Under the pieces are notes generated by a model, which did not search any database, was not told the DNA's origin, and was given only the letters and a program-made list of their open reading frames with translations. A DNA stretch of 64,000 bases from Azolla caroliniana (lineage: Eukaryota; Polypodiophyta), in NCBI GenBank assembly GCA_043228905.1, contig JBHGNT010000013.1:20956001-21020000 (forward strand), in the 5' to 3' direction. This document shows positions 57,018-64,000 of the stretch, piece after piece (position 1 is the stretch's first letter; every line of letters starts with the position of its first letter). The position numbers and the translations under genes are program-made.

Positions 57018-59798
57018 TTACGGAGAATCACTACTATAACTAATATACAATGACGATTCCTCCTCATCATCCTCGGATGTACCAATCAGTGCATTATCTT
57101 CGTCATAAACCAAATGGTTTGACTCTAGATTATATGTAGCAGATCTCGTTTGCCTTTGACTCGAGCCACCTTGTAGACCTGGTAATTTTTCTTTTATTAT
57201 ATCTATTGTTGACTTCCTTAATCGTCCGGCTTTTGTAAGTGTGAAGTCGTACACGATGATATCCACATCAGAGATATCAAGGGTCGAGGTGTTACGAATG
57301 TTTCGCTTCCTCTTCCTACCTCCCCTTCTTGTTTGGCATTCAATCATCTCCAATGTATACTTACCTGTAAAAGCATTTGCACTTCTAGTGTTGTACCAAT
57401 GAACATTTATAGACTTGATCGTGTTATCTATTTCATGCATTAGCACTTCTAGAATTTTACCAACCCAAAATTGGTGGCCATGTGAGTTCTCATCAGCCGG
57501 CGTTGCAATCAACATCCCCGCGGTGAGCTCTTGCAAATTTCCTTGCCATCTAGCTTCGGCTGCTTTGGTCATCCTTGGTCCCACATAAATGTCTCTTTGT
57601 TGTGGATGGACCAAGCTGTCATTAATCGCATTTACTAGTCGCTCCGGACTTCTATTTACGCGATCATGTTGCAGCGACCATGTGAATGGCGTTTCCAAAT
57701 TCCAATTATCAACAGATACACAATTGTCTATAATTTCTTTCTGATCACTATAAAATACATCCCACCATGACGTGTCTTGTTGTGCGGCATATTTCTTGGC
57801 GGCCTCAATATGTTTTCTTTTTTCTTCTAAGGCTTGGAGCCATGACCGTTTTTGTTCTAATACCAAGTCGCTCTGCAACTGTCCTTTCTTCTCAATTGGC
57901 ATTTGCTTAGCTCCATGGACAATTGTACTCGGCATACAAAGTAATAACTGGCAACCACCTTTAGGTTCCCATGTTGTAGAAGATGAATATTGTTTAGCAT
58001 ACAAAAGTGTAGAACCACTTATTCCATTTTTCTTTATCAAAAAAATGTGATTGAAACTTATATTGTTTAACTGAGCAAGCACTTTAACATTCCCACCACC
58101 CCCATCTAATATATATCTCTTAAAGTCATATACCTCCTTCAAGTGTAACACTTTTGGGCGTGGTGTATATGCATCACAAATGACATCAAATAGTTTAGGT
58201 AAAGTGAAAGCATCATGCCGAGACAACTGTCTGGAGAATGTGCTAAACATCTGATCTATATGGTCATGTGTGTGGCCAACCAAAAGGAAATTGACTTTCA
58301 CTTTCCTAAACAATTCTAGGTTGACCAACATACTTAGATAGCCAAATACAGTTGAATTTTTGTTCTCTCTAGCAGTATTGTCCAATTGAATGTATAGAAC
58401 AGGGGGGAAAGGTTGTCCCCAAGACATCAAAACTCGGTGAATCACTGTAACTGTTAGGTTAGGGTCATTGTGAACATTGGGGTAAGTAATGAAGACGTGA
58501 GGTCGAACAGACCTATTATAAGCCAAGCATCCCACCAAGTGCATTTGAACAAGGCACTCATCATTGACATCTTTGGGGAGCCTCCGCATATGCGGCAAGC
58601 ATGTCTTCTTCTGGTCCATGCCATCTATCATTAAGCACATGTATTGTTCAGGCCTCTTCAAACACTTCTCTCTATGATGCATCGCCTTCCTTCGTTCTAA
58701 GGATTGTGCCTCGCGATGCTCTTGTAGTAACTTCTTACTCGTATCCTTTTCCATTGATGTCTTTGCACCTTTAGCCAAACTTTTAAGATTTGCACAAATG
58801 GAGCAATAACCCATACGTACTTTACGAGGAATAATAACATTTGAAAACCGAGCTCTCCATAATCTTGTGAATTGGCTATAGGTGATAGACTTATTACGTG
58901 AGCCCAACATTTCAGATCGATAGACATCATAAACTTCCCGACGGGTATAATTATCAGAAAGATGCATCCTACCTGTAGTGGGCATTACTTCACAATTTAA
59001 CTGAAAGTAAGTTTTCATCCAGCCAATAGCTAGTCTTCCAATTGCACCTTTCATACTTGGAACCTCTTTACAATTGAGCATCTGATCCCCGCTAAGTAGA
59101 CGTTGTTGTACTCTATGTAGCCGCATGTTACTAACACATAACACAATTTTGAATGCAACTCTACATATCTGTTGCGCATGGAAGATATAATACTCGAATG
59201 ATACTTTGATCCCCGTACATTTGTCAGATACTAGTTGCATATGTGATCCGAGGTAAGTGTCTTGCTCATCACCGGTCATCGAAAAATAGTATCGCCTTAA
59301 TTCTCGCAACTTTGATTTTCCAATCATAGACATACAACCACGGGCACAACATATTTTGTTGACATCAAATCCAATCTGTTTATCTGATGTCACCAAGCTA
59401 AATCTAGCCAGACGAATTCTTCGTGGGATTCTTCTAATATGCATAGGGCTCCCAGATTTCTCTTCCTGCATAGAGGTTGGTGTAACCTTGTTACAGTCTA
59501 ATTCTCTGTTCTGACCATCGCCAATGTTATTCAATGTTTCCTGGGCACTTCCTTCATTCCCGGTATCTTTATTAATATCGTATTCTTCAATAGAGAACTC
59601 TTCACATGTGTCATTATTTGCATTCCCTGTAGATGAGCTCAGACAATATTCTTCGATAGAATTTGGTGAGTCGGTCGAAAGACAATATTCTTCAATCGAA
59701 TATGGTGACTCTGTTGATAAACAATACTCTTCAGTAGAAAACGATGTGTCTGATGACAAACAATATTCTTCAATCGAGAACGGTGAATCTTCACTCAT
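57018..59798 (-). CDS. 926-aa protein with DDD-type RNase H-like signature (DUF7869-like)
   Basis: Intact single-exon frame, ATG at 59798. Residues 1-75 carry five S(I/T)EEY(C/D) repeats. About 145-155 is Cys-rich (ICCARGC). A possible zinc site is YCSIC (332-335) with HHREKC (374-379). The core has CLMIDGMDQ (D392), YIQLDNTARENKN (D473) and VGHTHDHIDQMFS (D512 or D515). The spacing of about 81 and 42 residues suits a DDE/D nuclease fold. After 790 it is basic (RRGGRKRKRN), then acidic. From memory this resembles the uncharacterised DUF7869 family; a transposase role is inferred from the triad, the multicopy state and the repeated flanks. Neighbour: divergent ParB-like gene. Confidence 0.75.
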   Translation of the reverse strand: MSEDSPFSIEEYCLSSDTSFSTEEYCLSTESPYSIEEYCLSTDSPNSIEEYCLSSSTGNANNDTCEEFSIEEYDINKDTGNEGSAQETLNNIGDGQNRELDCNKVTPTSMQEEKSGSPMHIRRIPRRIRLARFSLVTSDKQIGFDVNKICCARGCMSMIGKSKLRELRRYYFSMTGDEQDTYLGSHMQLVSDKCTGIKVSFEYYIFHAQQICRVAFKIVLCVSNMRLHRVQQRLLSGDQMLNCKEVPSMKGAIGRLAIGWMKTYFQLNCEVMPTTGRMHLSDNYTRREVYDVYRSEMLGSRNKSITYSQFTRLWRARFSNVIIPRKVRMGYCSICANLKSLAKGAKTSMEKDTSKKLLQEHREAQSLERRKAMHHREKCLKRPEQYMCLMIDGMDQKKTCLPHMRRLPKDVNDECLVQMHLVGCLAYNRSVRPHVFITYPNVHNDPNLTVTVIHRVLMSWGQPFPPVLYIQLDNTARENKNSTVFGYLSMLVNLELFRKVKVNFLLVGHTHDHIDQMFSTFSRQLSRHDAFTLPKLFDVICDAYTPRPKVLHLKEVYDFKRYILDGGGGNVKVLAQLNNISFNHIFLIKKNGISGSTLLYAKQYSSSTTWEPKGGCQLLLCMPSTIVHGAKQMPIEKKGQLQSDLVLEQKRSWLQALEEKRKHIEAAKKYAAQQDTSWWDVFYSDQKEIIDNCVSVDNWNLETPFTWSLQHDRVNRSPERLVNAINDSLVHPQQRDIYVGPRMTKAAEARWQGNLQELTAGMLIATPADENSHGHQFWVGKILEVLMHEIDNTIKSINVHWYNTRSANAFTGKYTLEMIECQTRRGGRKRKRNIRNTSTLDISDVDIIVYDFTLTKAGRLRKSTIDIIKEKLPGLQGGSSQRQTRSATYNLESNHLVYDEDNALIGTSEDDEEESSLYISYSSDSP

Positions 59799-60471
59799 GG
59801 CTTAAGGTCTAGATAGGGCTCTCTAAGTTATACTCCTCTCTAACCATATACTCCTCCCTAAACATAAACTTCTCTCTAAACAAAAGCCAAATCAATAGAA
59901 TGTCTATATTATGTAATATTCTATTAAAATACAATACATCTAAAAATTATTTTTAATAAAGTAATTTAACTTAAATTATCAATCATTATATAAACTAGAT
60001 CTAAATGATGTTAAATCAAGTAAAATATAAAACTAATCATTAACAAGCCTTGAATATGTTGGATTAATGTTAAAATCATTGGCTAATTAATGACACCCAT
60101 TTTGATATAGAACGTCTCACTCATTGATTCTTTAAGGCTCACCATTTTAATTATTAGACTTATCAATCATTGGTTAATTCATGCCCACATCTTTAATACA
60201 TAACTATTGAGAGTCATAAAAATTTTTGCTTTTAGTAATCAATCATTGGTACATTCATGAACCTCTATCATTGTCTCCTTCATAACCTTTGAAGTGATTG
60301 TAGGTTGTTATGAGTATAAAAGATTGATCAATATATTAGTTTGACTTTGTAATCATTAATACAATCATAAGTTACTATAGTTAATGTGACTATGGTTACA
60401 AACTAACTATCCTCAAAGTTACCAACATTGGTTAAGATAACTATGGTTACTTTAACCATGGGTTCAATCCC
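59799..60471. promoter_or_regulatory. Shared intergenic region of the divergent gene pair
   Basis: AT-rich, no gene. ACTATGGTTAC occurs at about 60388 and 60440, just before the TATA box of the right-hand gene. CTCTCTAA/CTCCCTAA-type short repeats occupy 59815-59880 before the left gene. It probably contains both promoters. Confidence 0.5.
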
Positions 60472-60479
60472 TATAAATA
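60472..60479 (+). promoter_or_regulatory. TATA box of the ParB-like gene
   Basis: TATAAATA within CCCTATAAATAGGAAG, 150 bp upstream of the predicted ATG at 60622. A transcription start near 60505 would be expected. Confidence 0.6.
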
Positions 60480-60506
60480 GGAAGACCTCATCATATTTCA
60501 CTCACC

Positions 60507-60569
60507 AGAGCGTACAGAGCATACAGAGCACTCAGAGCACTCAGAGCACACAGAGCACACAGAGCACTC
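60507..60569 (+). repeat. 9-bp tandem repeats in predicted 5' UTR
   Basis: Seven units of AGAGCRYWC type (AGAGCACTC, AGAGCACAC and variants) lie between the TATA box and the ATG. Translated frames over them (STQSTQ) are artefacts. Confidence 0.8.
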
Positions 60570-60621
60570 AAGGCACAAAGCACGAAAGCGCGATCTCCGC
60601 CTCCACACAACACGATCAACC

Positions 60622-63600
60622 ATGTCTTCCAAGAGAGTCGAGCGCGAGGAGTCCAGGTAGGCCTCTGACACTGTGGACATTTTTGTAAATATGTTTCGTT
60701 TCCCGAAAAACTCGATACGGCGTATCGAGTTCATGTATACAATACAAATATTTATACACGAACTCGATACGGCGTATCGAGTTCGTGTGTAAATATTTGT
60801 ATTGTATACACGAACTCGATACGCCGTATCGAGTTCGTGTTTAAAGTAAAGGTTTTAAACACGAACTCGATACGCCGTATCGAGTTCGTGTTTAAAAGGT
60901 CAGTTTTAAACACGAACTCGATACGGCGTATCGAGTTCGTGTTTAAAACCTTTACTTTAAACACGAACTCGATACGGCGTATCGAGTTCGTGTTTAAAAC
61001 CTATACTTTAAACACGAACTCGATACGGCGTATCGAGTTCGTGTTTAAAACTTACCTTTTAAACAAGAACTCGATACGGCGTATCGAGTTCGTGTTTAAA
61101 ACTTACCTTTTAAACACGAACTCGATACGGCGTATCGAGTTCGTGTTTAAAGGCTACACTTTAAACACGAACTCGATACGCCGTATCGAGTTCGTGTTTA
61201 AAACCTATACTTTAAACACGAACTCGATACGGCGTATCGAGATCGTGTTTAAAAGGTAAGTTTTAAACACGAACTCGATACGCCGTATCGAGTTCGTGTT
61301 TAAAAGGTCAGTTTTAAACACGAACTCGATACGCCGTATCGAGTTCGTGTTTAAAGTATAGGTTTTAAACACGAACTCGATACGGCGTATCGAGTTCGTG
61401 TTTAAAGTGTAGCCTTTGAGAGAGAAAAATCGTTTACGGGGTGGAAATGTTATCAAATTGTCTGTCAAAATCAGTCTTTCTATGTTGAGTTTACTTACTT
61501 CTAAACAAATACAAGCTCTAATTATAGGTGTTTTTTGACCTACTTTAGCTTAAAATAGTAGAAAATGATCTACAAATTGCATTCAATATGGCAAATTCTC
61601 ATCAATATAGGTTTAGAATCTATATAAGTCATATCTACTATTTAAAAGAATATATAACCCGTTTTACTTATTACGATATATATTTTCTAGGTTGAATAGC
61701 CATGCCTACAATAGATTTTTGAATATGTTACTGCTCCTAGAAACTGTTCTTCATTATAATAACAACTTTAATCTACGTAACTGTCTAACTTATGTTATGG
61801 TGGATACTTTCTTAAATAGGTCGTTTGAGAATCTGTCAGACCGACCCGTGAAGAAAATTAAGCTTCGCATACAAGGTTCTCCAATCGAAGCCCAGACCAA
61901 GGTAACTCCGGAGTCCATAAAGAGAGGAAAAAAGCTTCTATTTAACGAAGAGACAAAATCTCAGCCCCATAGTGATGTAAGCCAAAAGAAAATTGTCGCC
62001 GCTACTGGAGGCGAAGACCTTCCTGACCGAGATCTAACGGACAAGGAATGGTGTATGCAATATATCGACTCAAAGAAAAAAGTCGTATTGTATACATCAA
62101 AGAAGAAGGGTGAGGGGCAGCTAGGAAAAGAAACTCCATTTATGTATGGCCGAATTCTACGATTTGACTACGAAGATGCAGATTCGGCCAACATACTGGT
62201 AATGATAGAGTGCTCCAAGGGGGTACGCAAAGTGTTCCTTTCAGAAGACCTTTTAGTAAAGGAATCTTGTGGGCCTGAAGTGTTCAAAAAAGCACTTGAT
62301 AACTCACAAAACCTGATTGTTACCTTGAGGCCTTATATACAAGGCCATGTAACTCTACGAGATGAAGAGCCCTCCCACTTGAAGGCCACTAAAAAGGTAT
62401 CCAAAGTCCAGTCAAGACCAGCCAAGAAGAAGACAACGAAAATGTCGGATACGGATTCGACAAGTGACAATGAAGAAGAGGATAATAAGGGGACGCCAGG
62501 AGCCGAGCTGGCCTCGGGTGTTTTGTCATCCGAGCAGAATAAAATAAGAAGAGAGTTAATGAAACGGAAGCTGGTCAGGAAAGGGCAAGTATTTAATTTG
62601 CCTATAACACACATCCATCGGCCCCCTATTGATGAAAAAACAGGTCGAAGACCACTTGAGATTAGAGAGCCTCATCGCATGCATGTTCAAAATCTCAAGA
62701 AAAAAATGAAAATTAATCCTCATGCCACAGTGGTGCCTTTTATTGTTATGGTGGATCCTGAAGAATGTGAAACCATTGAAGATTTTGATATTAGAAAGCA
62801 TGATCAATATAATTATTTTGTCATTGGTGGATCGCATTCAGCAGAGGCACGTCGACAACTTGTCAGAGAACATCCAACCACTTTCTTCTTCAAGTATGCC
62901 GAGTGCAAAATATATGTTGGGCTCACAACCGAAGAGGCTAAGCTGTTGGCATGGGACCATAATAATGATAATGACTATAGGCAGAAAATGTCGTCTATTG
63001 AGCGAATCCGGTTCTTCCACCACGAGTATTTAGATGTGAAACAAAAGTTTGGTGTGAAGTTACATCCAGGCCTTCGACGTCAATGTCTGCATGAAGTCGG
63101 CATTGTGGTAGATGATAATGTTAGGTCCGATGGTCTTCGAAAGTATGAATCTTGGTTTCAATTGGCGTTTAGAGATGGAGAAGTATGGGACCTCCAAGAT
63201 CAAATCTTCTCAATGTGGGAGAATAAGGAGGTAAAGGGTCAACGACAAAAGAAATGTAGGGTTGACCCTCAACTAGAATTAAAGTCACAAGCCGCCAAGA
63301 GAATTGACTTGACAATTGAAGAAGCGGCAGACGACATGAAGCTGTCTCTATGGAGAGCGATGCAAGGTATTAAGGACGAGCAGCTTCTTGTGTCCGTTTT
63401 GTCAAGGGTTGTGGCGAAAGATTTAAGCCTTGAAGAAATGGTCACCGAGTTCAATAAGTAAGTCTTTCAAATACTGAAATTGTAGTCTATCTGGTGTAAT
63501 TCAAAGTTCTAATCTTGATTTCTAATTTTACAGTCATAAGGTGTACATGAAGATCCAAGAAGTAATGATGAAACAACTTGGATGTATAACTTGGGAACAA

Positions 63601-64000
63601 GTGACCGAGGCGTTATCAGAGTATTTTATTGCATTCAAGGATTGGGTTAGTATTGATATTTTTTCATTACCCTTTCATCATATGTAGAGGTTGCGTAATA
63701 ATACCTGATGTCCTATTGCTTCTATTAGAAACCGTGTCGAGGCAAGAAACAAGGAGAAGTTAAGGATATACACGATTTCCCTACATCCTTCCTTGCACAT
63801 CTCGAGCGAGCTAGAAAAGAAAAGGATCGTCGCTTAGTCAAGGCGTACGAAATGGAGGAAGATGGCTCGTTTAAAAAATTTAGCCACAAGAAAGATATTA
63901 CGAGAGATCTTTACTACAATGTGGTTTGCGGTGATGTCATCGACTTGATCCAGAAGGTGCCAAAGAAGGAATATACGCTAATGATTGCGGATATTCCTTA
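60622..64000 (+). CDS. ParB/sulfiredoxin-like protein with methyltransferase-like motif (partial)
   Basis: Predicted exons: 60622-60656 (MSSKRVEREES), then 61820-63457 (or from 61691, also in frame), 63534-63645, and 63729 to the window end. Introns are GT-AG (donors CAG|GTAGG, AA|GTAAGT, TGG|GTTAGT) and all joins keep frame. Exon 2 holds an N-terminal segment of unknown type (MYGRILRFDYED, VRKVFLSEDLL), a Lys/Ser/acidic linker, and about 62595-62985 a ParB/Srx-like domain: REPHRMHVQNLKKKM, VVPFIVMVD, FVIGGSHSAEARRQL, LAWDHNNDND. Exon 4 ends GDVIDLIQKVPKKEYTLMIADIPY, resembling motif IV of DNA amino-methyltransferases (D/N/S-P-P-Y, here DIPY). ParB-methylase fusions are known in bacterial mobile DNA. 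The methylase part is cut off, so that call is tentative. Confidence 0.6.
60709..61412. repeat. Array of 14 palindromes, 51-bp period, with 8-bp spacers
   Basis: Palindromes are centred at 60720, 60772, 60824, then every 51 bp to 61385. Each core is CGATACG-S-CGTATCG, extended by GAACT/AGTTC and CACG/CGTG to TTTAAA on both sides. The single central base is G or C. Between TTTAAA and TTTAAA lies an 8-bp spacer of six types, several present in both orientations. 51 is a multiple of three, so all frames stay open through the array (17-aa repeats such as NSIRRIEFVFK), which is an artefact. It lies wholly inside predicted intron 1 of the ParB-like gene. Confidence 0.95.

Larger units (their letters stand above)
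56660..64000. mobile_element. Putative large DNA element: DDD protein, palindrome array, ParB/methylase-like gene
   Basis: The left edge is the LTR break at 56659/56660. The sequence just inside matches the end of degraded copies at about 1830 and 53875. Two divergent genes share a roughly 0.8-kb intergenic region. Broken copies of the left gene with the same 3' flank (49255-53875 and 1072-1831) show that at least this part is repetitive and mobile. The right end is outside the window. That both genes belong to one element is an inference from adjacency. Confidence 0.5.

Noticed and set aside
60709-61412. CRISPR array
   Set aside because: Spacers are only 8 bp, recur within the array in both orientations, and the context is a plant intron without cas-like genes.
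60752-61468. Open frames on both strands through the palindrome array (17-residue NSIRRIEFVFK repeats)
   Set aside because: The 51-bp period is a multiple of three and the unit is palindromic, so frames stay open by chance. No start context or domain supports translation.
61692-61819. Start of the ParB-like protein at the TTG codon 61692
   Set aside because: Non-ATG start in AT-rich sequence. An upstream exon with an ATG, a good donor and a TATA box joins in frame, so this stretch is either intron or, less likely, an extended exon 2.

Overview
This is plant nuclear DNA: dense nests of LTR retrotransposons (Ty1/copia and Ty3/gypsy, including a chromovirus), hAT transposon remains, a 189-bp satellite, GT-AG introns, TATA boxes, and one ordinary-looking plant cell-surface gene (a two-domain lipid-transfer-like, proline-rich protein at 39-40 kb). 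The lineage cannot be fixed from the window. A large, repeat-rich land-plant genome is the safest statement.

Layout. 0-4.6 kb: a segment copied almost base for base at 52.0-56.7 kb (constant offset 52,044, no indels seen). It holds a gag-only LTR element (R1), a broken copy of the 926-aa gene found at 57-60 kb, and a copia element (A). 4.2-13.5 kb: a minus-strand gypsy element (A) with TSD CCTAC, inserted in the copia-A LTR, with about 3 kb of extra coding sequence downstream of integrase. 13.65-17.9 kb: an hAT pseudogene split by a small copia element (B, TSD TTAAG). 18.5-21.0 kb: 189-bp satellite. 21.0-29.4 kb: copia C and D fragments, split by chromovirus gypsy-B (TSD GGTTG). 29.4-30.5 kb: second hAT fragment. 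31-34 kb: truncated gypsy-C. 34.0-37.6 kb: LTR and repetitive interior of an R1-like element (R2). 38.4-41.3 kb: the LTP-like gene between two dispersed repeats. 41.8-48.9 kb: gypsy-D LTR junction and copia E, F and G pieces. 49.3-53.5 kb: R1 inserted (TSD AACGT) in a pseudogene of the 926-aa protein. 54.4-56.7 kb: second copy of the duplication.

The most unusual part is 56.66-64.0 kb. It looks like the left portion of a large, poorly characterised DNA mobile element that sits exactly at a break in a gypsy LTR. A 926-aa protein with an apparent Asp/Asp/Asp RNase H-like triad is transcribed to the left. Divergently, behind a TATA box, lies an intron-containing gene whose product carries a ParB/sulfiredoxin-like domain and, at the very window edge, a segment resembling motif IV (DPPY-type, here DIPY) of amino-methyltransferases. 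Its predicted first intron contains 14 palindromes at a 51-bp period. Read between palindrome centres, the array is a series of 21-bp inverted arms around 8-bp asymmetric spacers that occur in both orientations. Broken copies of the 926-aa gene with the same 3' flank elsewhere in the window support mobility.

Three unrelated LTR families here also carry tRNA-like (A-box/B-box) modules inside their LTRs, all antisense to the element. All domain names come from reading motifs by eye; no database search was possible.
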